NCBI GenBank assembly: GCA_963966185.1
Contig: CAWZYM010000089.1
Span: 62,001-126,000, forward strand
DNA: 64,000 nucleotides
Direction: 5' to 3'
Origin: Rhabditoides inermis
Taxonomy: Eukaryota; Nematoda; Chromadorea; Rhabditida; Rhabditidae
The notes under the pieces are model-generated. The model saw only the letters and a program-made list of their open reading frames with translations, was not told the DNA's origin and did no database searches. The position numbers and the translations under genes were made by a program. Numbering within the stretch: the stretch's first letter is position 1; every line of letters starts with the position of its first letter. This document shows, piece after piece, positions 9,302 to 23,200 of the stretch.

Positions 9302-12300
9302 TTAATCGACTGTCCGGACACATCACTGGACCTTAATCAAGTGTACAGATACTTCACTGAACCCCAATGAAGTGTACGGACACTTCACCAAACTTCATTA
9401 AAGTGCCCGTAAAAGTGTCCGATAGCTAACCTGATCCTTAATGTCCGGACACTTCACTGAACCTCAATCAAGTGTCCGGACACTTCACTGAACCTCAATC
9501 AAGTGTCCAAATGATGTGTCCGATAACTGACCTGAACCTTAATCGACTGTCCGGACACATCACTGGACCTTAATCAAGTGTCCGAACACTTTACTGAATT
9601 CCAATGAAGTGTACGGACACTTCACTAAACCTCATTAAAGTGTCCAGAAGAAGTGCCCGATAGCTAACTTGATTCTTAATCAAGTGTCCGGACACTTCAC
9701 TGAACCTCAATCAAGTGTCCAAATGATGTGTCCAAAAACTCACCTGAACCTTAATCGACTGTCCGTACACATCACTGGACCTTAATCAAGTGTACAGATA
9801 CTTCACTGAACCCCAATAAAGTGTACGGACACTTCACCAAACCTCATTAAAGTGCCCGTAAAATGTGTCCGATAGCTAACCTGATCCTTAATGTCCGGAC
9901 ACTTCACTGAACTTCAATCAAGTGTCCGGACACTTCACTGAACCTCAATCAAAAGTCCGAATGATGTGTCCGAAAACTCACCTGAACCTTAATCGACTGT
10001 CCGGACACATCACTGGACCTTAATCAAGTGTCCGGACACTTAACTGAACTCCAATAAAGTGTACGGACACTTCACCAAACCTCATTAAAGTGCCCGTAAA
10101 AAGTGTCCGATAGCTAACCTGATCCTTAATGTCCGGACACTTCACTGAACCTCAATCAAGTGTCCGGACACTTCACTGAACCTCAATCAAGTGTCCAAAT
10201 GATGTGTCCGATAACTGACCTGAACCTTAATCGACTGTCCGGACACATCACTGGACCTTAATCAAGTGTCCGAACACTTTACTGAATTCCAATGAAGTGT
10301 ACGGACACTTCACTAAACCTCATTAAAGTGTCCAGAAGAAGTGCCCGATAGCTAACTTGATTCTTAATCAAGTGTCCGGACACTTCACTGAACCTCAATC
10401 AAGTGTCCAAATGATGTGTCCAAAAACTCACCTGAACCTTAATCGACTGTCCGTACACATCACTGGACCTTAATCAAGTGTACAGATACTTCACTGAACC
10501 CCAATAAAGTGTACGGACACTTCACCAAACCTCATTAAAGTGCCCGTAAAATGTGTCCGATAGCTAACCTGATCCTTAATGTCCGGACACTTCACTGAAC
10601 TTCAATCAAGTGTTCGGACACATCACTGGACCTTAATCAAGTGTCCGAACACTTTACTGAATTCCAATGAAGTGTACGGACACTTCACTAAACCTCATTA
10701 AAGTGTCCAGAAGAAGTGCCCGATAGCTCAACTGATCCTCGATCGAGTGTCCGGACACTCCACTGAACCTCAATCAAAAGTCCGAATGATGTGTACGAAA
10801 ACTCACCTGAACCTTAATCGACTGTCCGGACACATCACTGGACCTTAACCAAGTGACCGTACACTTCACTGAACCCCAATGAAGTGTACGGACACTTCAC
10901 CAAACCTCATTAAAGTGCCCGGAAGAAGTGTCCGATACCTCACCTGATCCTTAATCAAGTGTCCGGACAGTTCACTGAACCTCAATCAAGTGTCCGAATG
11001 ATGTGTCCGATAACTGACCTAAACCTTAATCGACTGTCCGGACACATCGCTGGACCTTAACCAAGTCTCCGTACACTTTACTGAATTCCAAAGAAGTGTA
11101 CGGACATTTCACTAAACTTTATTTAAGTGTCCGGAAGAAGTGTCCGATAGCTCACCTGATCCTAAATCAAGTGTCCGGACAGTTCACTGAACCTCAATCA
11201 AGTGTCCGACTGAAGTGTCCGATAGCTAACCTGATCCTTAATCGACTGTCCGGACACATCACTGGACCCTAACCAAGTGTCCGTACACTTTACTGAATTC
11301 CAATGAAGTGTACGGACATTTCACTAAACTTTATTTAAGTGTCCGGAAGAAGTGTCCGATAGCTCACCTGATCCTTAATCGAGTGTCCGGACACCTCACT
11401 GAACCTCAATCAAGTGTCCGACTGAAGTGTCCGATAGCTAACCTGATCCTTAATCAAGTGTCCGGACACTTCACTGAACCTCAATCAAGTGTCCAAATGG
11501 TCTGTCCGATAACTCACCTGAACCTTAATCGACTGTCCGGACACATCACTGGACCTTAATCAAGTGTCCGGACACTTTACTGAACTCCAATAAAGTGTAC
11601 GGACACTTCACTAAACCTCATTAAAGTGTCCAGAAGAAGTGCCCGATAGCTCAACTGATCCTCGATCGAGTGTTCGGACACCTCACTGAACCTCAATCAA
11701 GTGTCCGACTGAAGTGTCCGATAGCTAACCTGATCCTTAATCAAGTGTCCGGACACTTCACTGAACCTCAATCAAGTGTCCAAATGGTGTGTCCGATAAC
11801 TCACCTGAACCTTAATCGACTGTCCGGACACATCACTGGACCTTAATCAAGTGTACAGATACTTCACTGAACCCCAATGAAGTGTACGGACACTTCACCA
11901 AACTTCATTAAAGTGCCCGTAAAAAGTGTCCGATAGCTAACCTGATCCTTAATGTCCGGACACTTCACTGAACCTCAATCAAGTGTCCGGACACTTCACT
12001 GAACCTCAATCAAGTGTCCGGACACTTCACTGAACCTCAATCAAGTGTCCAAATGATGTGTCCGATAACTGACCTGAACCTTAATCGACTGTCCGGACAC
12101 ATCACTGGACCTTAATCAAGTGTCCGAACACTTTACTGAATTCCAATGAAGTGTACGGACACTTCACTAAACCTCATTAAAGTGTCCAGAAGAAGTGCCC
12201 GATAGCTAACTTGATTCTTAATCAAGTGTCCGGACACTTCACTGAACCTCAATCAAGTGTCCAAATGATGTGTCCAAAAACTCACCTGAACCTTAATCGA

Positions 12301-15300
12301 CTGTCCGTACACATCACTGGACCTTAATCAAGTGTACAGATACTTCACTGAACCCCAATAAAGTGTACGGACACTTCACCAAACCTCATTAAAGTGCCCG
12401 TAAAATGTGTCCGATAGCTAACCTGATCCTTAATGTCCGGACACTTCACTGAACTTCAATCAAGTGTCCGGACACTTCACTGAACCTCAATCAAAAGTCC
12501 GAATGATGTGTCCGAAAACTCACCTGAACCTTAATCGACTGTCCGGACACATCACTGGACCTTAATCAAGTGTCCGGACACTTAACTGAACTCCAATAAA
12601 GTGTACGGACACTTCACCAAACCTCATTAAAGTGCCCGTAAAAAGTGTCCGATAGCTAACCTGATCCTTAATGTCCGGACACTTCACTGAACCTCAATCA
12701 AGTGTCCGGACACTTCACTGAACCTCAATCAAGTGTCCAAATGATGTGTCCGATAACTGACCTGAACCTTAATCGACTGTCCGGACACATCACTGGACCT
12801 TAATCAAGTGTCCGAACACTTTACTGAATTCCAATGAAGTGTACGGACACTTCACTAAACCTCATTAAAGTGTCCAGAAGAAGTGCCCGATAGCTAACTT
12901 GATTCTTAATCAAGTGTCCGGACACTTCACTGAACCTCAATCAAGTGTCCAAATGATGTGTCCAAAAACTCACCTGAACCTTAATCGACTGTCCGTACAC
13001 ATCACTGGACCTTAATCAAGTGTACAGATACTTCACTGAACCCCAATAAAGTGTACGGACACTTCACCAAACCTCATTAAAGTGCCCGTAAAATGTGTCC
13101 GATAGCTAACCTGATCCTTAATGTCCGGACACTTCACTGAACTTCAATCAAGTGTTCGGACACATCACTGGACCTTAATCAAGTGTCCGAACACTTTACT
13201 GAATTCCAATGAAGTGTACGGACACTTCACTAAACCTCATTAAAGTGTCCAGAAAAAGTGCCCGATAGCTCAACTGATCCTCGATCGAGTGTCCGGACAC
13301 TCCACTGAACCTCAATCAAAAGTCCGAATGATGTGTACGAAAACTCACCTGAACCTTAATCGACTGTCCGGACACATCACTGGACCTTAACCAAGTGACC
13401 GTACACTTCACTGAACCCCAATGAAGTGTACGGACACTTCACCAAACCTCATTAAAGTGCCCGGAAGAAGTGTCCGATACCTCACCTGATCCTTAATCAA
13501 GTGTCCGGACAGTTCACTGAACCTCAATCAAGTGTCCGAATGATGTGTCCGATAACTGACCTAAACCTTAATCGACTGTCCGGACACATCGCTGGACCTT
13601 AACCAAGTCTCCGTACACTTTACTGAATTCCAATGAAGTGTACGGACATTTCACTAAACTTTATTTAAGTGTCCGGAAGAAGTGTCCGATAGCTCACCTG
13701 ATCCTAAATCAAGTGTCCGGACAGTTCACTGAACCTCAATCAAGTGTCCGACTGAAGTGTCCGATAGCTAACCTGATCCTTAATCGACTGTCCGGACACA
13801 TCACTGGACCCTAACCAAGTGTCCGTACACTTTACTGAATTCCAATGAAGTGTACGGACATTTCACTAAACTTTATTTAAGTGTCCGGAAGAAGTGTCCG
13901 ATAGCTCACCTGATCCTTAATCGAGTGTCCGGACACCTCACTGAACCTCAATCAAGTGTCCGACTGAAGTGTCCGATAGCTAACCTGATCCTTAATCAAG
14001 TGTCCGGACACTTCACTGAACCTCAATCAAGTGTCCAAATGGTCTGTCCGATAACTCACCTGAACCTTAATCGACTGTCCGGACACATCACTGGACCTTA
14101 ATCAAGTGTCCGGACACTTTACTGAACTCCAATAAAGTGTACGGACACTTCACTAAACCTCATTAAAGTGTCCAGAAGAAGTGCCCGATAGCTCAACTGA
14201 TCCTCGATCGAGTGTTCGGACACCTCACTGAACCTCAATCAAGTGTCCGACTGAAGTGTCCGATAGCTAACCTGATCCTTAATCAAGTGTCCGGACACTT
14301 CACTGAACCTCAATCAAGTGTCCAAATGGTGTGTCCGATAACTCACCTGAACCTTAATCGACTGTCCGGACACATTACTGGACCTTAATCAAGTGTACAG
14401 ATACTTCACTGAACCCCAATGAAGTGTACGGACACTTCACCAAACTTCATTAAAGTGCCCGTAAAAAGTGTCCGATAGCTAACCTGATCCTTAATGTCCG
14501 GACACTTCACTGAACCTCAATCAAGTGTCCGGACACTTCACTGAACCTCAATCAAGTGTCCGGACACTTCACTGAACCTCAATCAAGTGTCCAAATGATG
14601 TGTCCGATAACTGACCTGAACCTTAATCGACTGTCCGGACACATCACTGGACCTTAATCAAGTGTCCGAACACTTTACTGAATTCCAATGAAGTGTACGG
14701 ACACTTCACTAAACCTCATTAAAGTGTCCAGAAGAAGTGCCCGATAGCTAACTTGATTCTTAATCAAGTGTCCGGACACTTCACTGAACCTCAATCAAGT
14801 GTCCAAATGATGTGTCCAAAAACTCACCTGAACCTTAATCGACTGTCCGTACACATCACTGGACCTTAATCAAGTGTACAGATACTTCACTGAACCCCAA
14901 TAAAGTGTACGGACACTTCACCAAACCTCATTAAAGTGCCCGTAAAATGTGTCCGATAGCTAACCTGATCCTTAATGTCCGGACACTTCACTGAACTTCA
15001 ATCAAGTGTCCGGACACTTCACTGAACCTCAATCAAAAGTCCGAATGATGTGTCCGAAAACTCACCTGAACCTTAATCGACTGTCCGGACACATCACTGG
15101 ACCTTAATCAAGTGTCCGGACACTTAACTGAACTCCAATAAAGTGTACGGACACTTCACCAAACCTCATTAAAGTGCCCGTAAAAAGTGTCCGATAGCTA
15201 ACCTGATCCTTAATGTCCGGACACTTCACTGAACCTCAATCAAGTGTCCGGACACTTCACTGAACCTCAATCAAGTGTCCAAATGATGTGTCCGATAACT

Positions 15301-15693
15301 GACCTGAACCTTAATCGACTGTCCGGACACATCACTGGACCTTAATCAAGTGTCCGAACACTTTACTGAATTCCAATGAAGTGTACGGACACTTCACTAA
15401 ACCTCATTAAAGTGTCCAGAAGAAGTGCCCGATAGCTAACTTGATTCTTAATCAAGTGTCCGGACACTTCACTGAACCTCAATCAAGTGTCCAAATGATG
15501 TGTCCAAAAACTCACCTGAACCTTAATCGACTGTCCGTACACATCACTGGACCTTAATCAAGTGTACAGATACTTCACTGAACCCCAATAAAGTGTACGG
15601 ACACTTCACCAAACCTCATTAAAGTGCCCGTAAAATATGTCCGATAGCTAACCTGATCCTTAATGTCCGGACACTTCACTGAACTTCAATCAA
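9302..15693 (+). repeat. 2542-bp higher-order repeat array
   Basis: Satellite with a 2542-bp period. For example the ACATTTC-type monomer at 11308 recurs at 13850, and the variant GTGTTCGGACACATCAC near 10611 recurs at 13153. The period ends at about 15693, where the expected GTGTTCGG is replaced by GTGTCCGG. Differences between units are few: unit 1 has two consecutive dyad subunits at 9443-9502, while units 2 and 3 have three (11954-12044 and 14496-14586). One base is missing from an A run near 9414. No gene is seen. Confidence 0.85.
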
Positions 15694-17293
15694 GTGTCCG
15701 GACACTTCACTGAACCTCAATCAAAAGTCCAAATGGTGTGTCCGATAACTCACCTAAACCTTAATCGACTGTCCGGACACATCACTGGACCTTAATCAAG
15801 TGTCCGGACACTTTACTGAACTCCAATAAAGTGTACGGACACTTCACTAAACCTCATTAAAGTGTCCAGAAGAAGTGCCCGATAGCTCCACTGATCCTCG
15901 ATCGAGTGTCCGGACACTTCACTGAACCTCAATCAAAAGTCCGAATGATGTGTTAGAAAACTCACCTGAACCTTAATCGACTGTCCGGACACATCACTGG
16001 ACCTTAACCAAGTGTCCGTACACTTCACTGAACCCCAATGAAGTGTACGGACACTTCACCAAACCTCATTAAAGTGCCCGGAAGAAGTGTCCGATACCTC
16101 ACCTGATCCTTAATCAAGTGTCCGGACAGTTCACTGAACCTCAATCAAGTGTCCGAATGATGTGTCCGATAACTGACCTAAACCTTAATCGACTGTCCGG
16201 ACACATCGCTGGACCTTAACCAAGTGTCCGTACACCTTACTGAATTCCAATGAAGTGTACGGACATTTCACTAAACTTTGTTTAAGTGTCCGGAAGAAGT
16301 GTCCGATAGCTCACCTGATCCTTAATCAAGTGTCCGGACAGTTCACTGAACCTCAATCAAGTGTCCGACTGAAGTGTCCGATAGCTAACCTGATCCTTAA
16401 TCGACTGTCCGGACACATCACTGGACCTTAATCAAGTGTACAGATACTTCACTGAACCCCAATAAAGTGTACGGACACTTCACCAAACCTCATTAAAGTG
16501 CCCGTAAAATATGTCCGATAGCTAACCTGATCCTTAATGTCCGGACACTTCACTGAACTTCAATCAAGTGTCCGGACACTTCACTGAACCTCAATCAAAA
16601 GTCCAAATGGTGTGTCCGATAACTCACCTAAACCTTAATCGACTGTCCGGACACATCACTGGACCTTAATCAAGTGTCCGGACACTTTACTGAACTCCAA
16701 TAAAGTGTACGGACACTTCACTAAACCTCATTAAAGTGTCCAGAAGAAGTGCCCGATAGCTCCACTGATCCTCGATCGAGTGTCCGGACACTTCACTGAA
16801 CCTCAATCAAAAAACCGAATGATGTGTTAGAAAACTCACCTGAACCTTAATCGACTGTCCGGACACATCACTGGACCTTAACCAAGTGTCCGTACACTTC
16901 ACTGAACCCCAATGAAGTGTACGGACACTTCACCAAACCTCATTAAAGTGCCCGGAAGAAGTGTCCGATACCTCACCTGATCCTTAATCAAGTGTCCGGA
17001 CAGTTCACTGAACCTCAATCAAGTGTCCGAATGATGTGTCCGATAACTGACCTAAACCTTAATCGACTGTCCGGACACATCGCTGGACCTTAACCAAGTG
17101 TCCGTACACCTTACTGAATTCCAATGAAGTGTACGGACATTTCACTAAACTTTGTTTAAGTGTCCGGAAGAAGTGTCCGATAGCTCACCTGATCCTTAAT
17201 CAAGTGTCCGGACAGTTCACTGAACCTCAATCAAGTGTCCGACTGAAGTGTCCGATAGCTAACCTGATCCTTAATCGACTGTCCGGACACATC
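15546..17293 (+). repeat. 874-bp tandem duplication
   Basis: About 15546-16420 is repeated as about 16420-17293 with a constant offset of 874 bp (for example CCCGTAAAATATG at 15627 and 16501). Both copies carry the rare TGTTAGAAAAC variant. One clear difference is AAAAGTCCGAATG near 15935 against AAAAAACCGAATG near 16808. The junction lies in the dyad subunit at 16403-16430, which is a hybrid of the two parental versions. Confidence 0.8.
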
Positions 17294-20200
17294 ACTGGAC
17301 CCTAACCAAGTGTCCGTACACTTTACTGAATTCCAATGAAGTGTACGGACATTTCACTAAACTTTATTTAAGTGTCCGGAAGAAGTGTCCGATAGCTCAC
17401 CTGATCCTTAATCGAGTGTCCGGACACCTCACTGAACCTCAATCAAGTGTCCGACTGAAGTGTCCGATAGCTAACCTGATCCTTAATCAAGTGTCCGGAC
17501 ACTTCACTGAACCTCAATCAAGTGTCCAAATGGTGTGTCCGATAACTCACCTGAACCTTAATCGACTGTCCGGACACATCACTGGACCTTAATCAAGTGT
17601 CCGGACACTTTACTGAACTCCAATAAAGTGTACATACACTTCACTAAACCTCATTAAAGTGTCCAGAAGAAGTGCCCGATAGCTCAACTGATCCTCGATC
17701 GAGTGTTCGGACACCTCACTGAACCTCAATCAAGTGTCCGACTGAAGTGTCCGATAGCTAACCTGATCCTTAATCAAGTGTCCGGACACTTCACTGAACC
17801 TCAATCAAGTGTCCAAATGGTGTGTCCGATAACTCACCTGAACCTTAATCGACTGTCCGGACACATCACTGGACCTTAATCAAGTGTCCGGACACTTTAA
17901 TGAACTCCAATAAAGTGTACGGACACTTCACTAAACCTCATTAAAGTGTCCAGAAGAAGTGCCCGATAGCTCAACTGATCCTTGATCGAGTGTCCGGACA
18001 CTTCACTGAACCTCAATCAAAAGTCCGAATGATGTGTACGAAAACTCACCTGAACCTTAATCGACTGTCCGGACACATCACTGGACCTTAACCAAGTGTC
18101 CGTACACTTCACTGAACCCCAATGAAGTGTACGGACACTTCACCAAACCTCATTAAAGTGCCCGGAAGAAGTGTCCGATACCTCACCTGATCCTTAATCA
18201 AGTGTCCGGACAGTTCACTGAACCTCAATCAAGTGTCCGAATGATGTGTCCGATAACTGACCTAAACCTTAATCGACTGTCCGGACACATCACTGGACCT
18301 TAACCAAGTGTCCGTACACTTTACTGAATTCCAATGAAGTGTACGGACATTTCACTAAACTTTATTTAAGTGTCCGGAAGAAGTGTCCGATAGCTCACCT
18401 GATCCTTAATCAAGTGTCCGGACAGTTCACTGAACCTCAATCAAGTGTCCGACTGAAGTGTCCGATAGCTAACTTGATCCTTAATCGACTGTCCGGACAC
18501 ATCACTGGACCCTAACCAAGTGTCCGTACACTTTACTGAATTCCAATGAAGTGTACGGACATTTCACTAAACTTTATTTAAGTGTCCGGAAGAAGTGTCC
18601 GATAGCTCACCTGATCCTTAATCGAGTGTCCGGACACCTCACTGAACCTCAATCAAGTGTCCGACTGAAGTGTCCGATAGCTAACCTGATCCTTAATCAA
18701 GTGTCCGGACACTTCACTGAACCTCAATCAAGTGTCCAAATGGTGTGTCCGATAACTCACCTGAACCTTAATCGACTGTCCGGACACATCACTGGACCTT
18801 AATCAAGTGTCCGGACACTTTACTGAACTCCAATAAAGTGTACGGACACTTCACTAAACCTCATTAAAGTGTCCAGAAGAAGTGCCCGATAGCTCAACTG
18901 ATCCTCGATCGAGTGTCCGGACACTTCACTGAACCTCAATCAAGTGTCCAAATGGTGTGTCCGATAACTCACCTGAACCTTAATCGACTGTCCGGACACA
19001 TCACTGGACCTTAATCAAGTGTCCGGACACTTTACTGAACTCCAATAAAGTGTACGGACACTTCACTAAACCTCATTAAAGTGTCCAGAAGAAGTGCCCG
19101 ATAGCTCAACTGATCCTCGATCGAGTGTCCGGACACTTCACTGAACCTCAATCAAAAGTCCGAATGATGTGTTAGAAAACTCACCTGAACCTTAATCGAC
19201 TGTCCGGACACATCACTGGACCTTAACCAAGTGTCCGTACACTTCACTGAACCCCAATGAAGTGTACGGACACTTCACCAAACCTCATTAAAGTGCCCGG
19301 AAGAAGTGTCCGATACCTCACCTGATCCTTAATCAAGTGTCCGGACACTTCACTGAACCTCAATCAAGTGTCCAAATGATGTGTCCAAAAACTCACCTGA
19401 ACCTTAATCGACTGTCCGTACACATCACTGGACCTTAATCAAGTGTACAGATACTTCACTGAACCCCAATAAAGTGTACGGACACTTCACCAAACCTCAT
19501 TAAAGTGCCCGTAAAATATGTCCGATAGCTAACCTGATCCTTAATGTCCGGACACATCACTGGACCTTAATCAAGTGTCCGGACACTTTACTGAACTCCA
19601 ATAAAGTGTACATACACTTCACTAAACCTCATTAAAGTGTCCAGAAGAAGTGCCCGATAGCTCAACTGATCCTCGATCGAGTGTTCGGACACCTCACTGA
19701 ACCTCAATCAAGTGTCCGACTGAAGTGTCCGATAGCTAACCTGATCCTTAATCAAGTGTCCGGACACTTCACTGAACCTCAATCAAGTGTCCAAATGGTG
19801 TGTCCGATAACTCACCTGAACCTTAATCGACTGTCCGGACACATCACTGGACCTTAATCAAGTGTCCGGACACTTTAATGAACTCCAATAAAGTGTACGG
19901 ACACTTCACTAAACCTCATTAAAGTGTCCAGAAGAAGTGCCCGATAGCTCAACTGATCCTTGATCGAGTGTCCGGACACTTCACTGAACCTCAATCAAAA
20001 GTCCGAATGATGTGTACGAAAACTCACCTGAACCTTAATCGACTGTCCGGACACATCACTGGACCTTAACCAAGTGTCCGTACACTTCACTGAACCCCAA
20101 TGAAGTGTACGGACACTTCACCAAACCTCATTAAAGTGCCCGGAAGAAGTGTCCGATACCTCACCTGATCCTTAATCAAGTGTCCGGACAGTTCACTGAA

Positions 20201-23200
20201 CCTCAATCAAGTGTCCGAATGATGTGTCCGATAACTGACCTAAACCTTAATCGACTGTCCGGACACATCACTGGACCTTAACCAAGTGTCCGTACACTTT
20301 ACTGAATTCCAATGAAGTGTACGGACATTTCACTAAACTTTATTTAAGTGTCCGGAAGAAGTGTCCGATAGCTCACCTGATCCTTAATCAAGTGTCCGGA
20401 CAGTTCACTGAACCTCAATCAAGTGTCCGACTGAAGTGTCCGATAGCTAACTTGATCCTTAATCGACTGTCCGGACACATCACTGGACCCTAACCAAGTG
20501 TCCGTACACTTTACTGAATTCCAATGAAGTGTACGGACATTTCACTAAACTTTATTTAAGTGTCCGGAAGAAGTGTCCGATAGCTCACCTGATCCTTAAT
20601 CGAGTGTCCGGACACCTCACTGAACCTCAATCAAGTGTCCGACTGAAGTGTCCGATAGCTAACCTGATCCTTAATCAAGTGTCCGGACACTTCACTGAAC
20701 CTCAATCAAGTGTCCAAATGGTGTGTCCGATAACTCACCTGAACCTTAATCGACTGTCCGGACACATCACTGGACCTTAATCAAGTGTCCGGACACTTTA
20801 CTGAACTCCAATAAAGTGTACGGACACTTCACTAAACCTCATTAAAGTGTCCAGAAGAAGTGCCCGATAGCTCAACTGATCCTCGATCGAGTGTCCGGAC
20901 ACTTCACTGAACCTCAATCAAGTGTCCAAATGGTGTGTCCGATAACTCACCTGAACCTTAATCGACTGTCCGGACACATCACTGGACCTTAATCAAGTGT
21001 CCGGACACTTTACTGAACTCCAATAAAGTGTACGGACACTTCACTAAACCTCATTAAAGTGTCCAGAAGAAGTGCCCGATAGCTCAACTGATCCTCGATC
21101 GAGTGTCCGGACACTTCACTGAACCTCAATCAAAAGTCCGAATGATGTGTTAGAAAACTCACCTGAACCTTAATCGACTGTCCGGACACATCACTGGACC
21201 TTAACCAAGTGTCCGTACACTTCACTGAACCCCAATGAAGTGTACGGACACTTCACCAAACCTCATTAAAGTGCCCGGAAGAAGTGTCCGATACCTCACC
21301 TGATCCTTAATCAAGTGTCCGGACAGTTCACTGAACCTCAATCAAGTGTCCGAATGATGTGTCCGATAACTGACCTAAACCTTAATCGACTGTCCGGACA
21401 CATCGCTGGACCTTAACCAAGTGTCCGTACACCTTACTGAATTCCAATGAAGTGTACGGACATTTCACTAAACTTTGTTTAAGTGTCCGGAAGAAGTGTC
21501 CGATAGCTCACCTGATCCTTAATCAAGTGTCCGGACAGTTCACTGAACCTCAATCAAGTGTCCGACTGAAGTGTCCGATAGCTAACCTGATCCTTAATCG
21601 ACTGTCCGGACACATCACTGGACCCTAACCAAGTGTCCGTACACTTTACTGAATTCCAATGAAGTGTACGGACATTTCACTAAACTTTATTTAAGTGTCC
21701 GGAAGAAGTGTCCGATAGCTCACCTGATCCTTAATCGAGTGTCCGGACACCTCACTGAACCTCAATCAAGTGTCCGACTGAAGTGTCCGATAGCTAACCT
21801 TATCCTTAATCAAGTGTCCGGACAGTTCACTGAACCTCAATCAAGTGTCCGACTGAAGTGTCCGATAGCTAACTTGATCCTTAATCGACTGTCCGGACAC
21901 ATCACTGGACCCTAACCAAGTGTCCGTACACTTTACTGAATTCCAATGAAGTGTACGGACATTTCACTAAACTTTATTTAAGTGTCCGGAAGAAGTGTCC
22001 GATAGCTCACCTGATCCTTAATCGAGTGTCCGGACACCTCACTGAACCTCAATCAAGTGTCCGACTGAAGTGTCCGATAGCTAACCTGATCCTTAATCAA
22101 GTGTCCGGACACTTCACTGAACCTCAATGAAGTGTCCAAATGGTGTGTCCGATAACTCACCTGAACCTTAATCGACTGTCCGGACACATCACTGGACCTT
22201 AATCAAGTGTCCGGACACTTTACTGAACTCCAATAAAGTGTACGGACACTTCACTAAACCTCATTAAAGTGTCCAGAAGAAGTGTCCGATAGCTAACCTG
22301 ATCCTTAATCAAGTGTCCGGACACTTCACTGAACCTCAATCAAGTGTCCAAATGGTGTGTCCGATAACTCACCTGAACCTCAATCGACTGTCCGGACACA
22401 TCACTGGACCTTAATCAAGTGTCCGGACACTTTAATGAACTCCAATAAAGTGTACGGACACTTCACTAAACCTCATTAAAGTGTCCAGAAGAAGTGCCCG
22501 ATAGCTCAACTGATCCTTGATCGAGTGTCCGGACACTTCACTGAACCTCAATCAAAAGTCCGAATGATGTGTACGAAAACTCACCTGAACCTTAATCGAC
22601 TGTCCGGACACATCACTGGACCTTAACCAAGTGTCCGTACACTTCACTGAACCCCAATGAAGTGTACGGACACTTCACCAAACCTCATTAAAGTGCCCGG
22701 AAGAAGTGTCCGATACCTCACCTGATCCTTAATCAAGTGTCCGGACAGTTCACTGAACCTCAATCAAGTGTCCGAATGATGTGTCCGATAACTGACCTAA
22801 ACCTTAATCGACTGTCCGGACACATCACTGGACCTTAACCAAGTGTCCGTACACTTTACTGAATTCCAATGAAGTGTACGGACATTTCACTAAACTTTAT
22901 TTAAGTGTCCGGAAGAAGTGTCCGATAGCTCACCTGATCCTTAATCAAGTGTCCGGACAGTTCACTGAACCTCAATCAAGTGTCCGACTGAAGTGTCCGA
23001 TAGCTAACTTGATCCTTAATCGACTGTCCGGACACATCACTGGACCCTAACCAAGTGTCCGTACACTTTACTGAATTCCAATGAAGTGTACGGACATTTC
23101 ACTAAACTTTATTTAAGTGTCCGGAAGAAGTGTCCGATAGCTCACCTGATCCTTAATCGAGTGTCCGGACACCTCACTGAACCTCAATCAAGTGTCCGAC

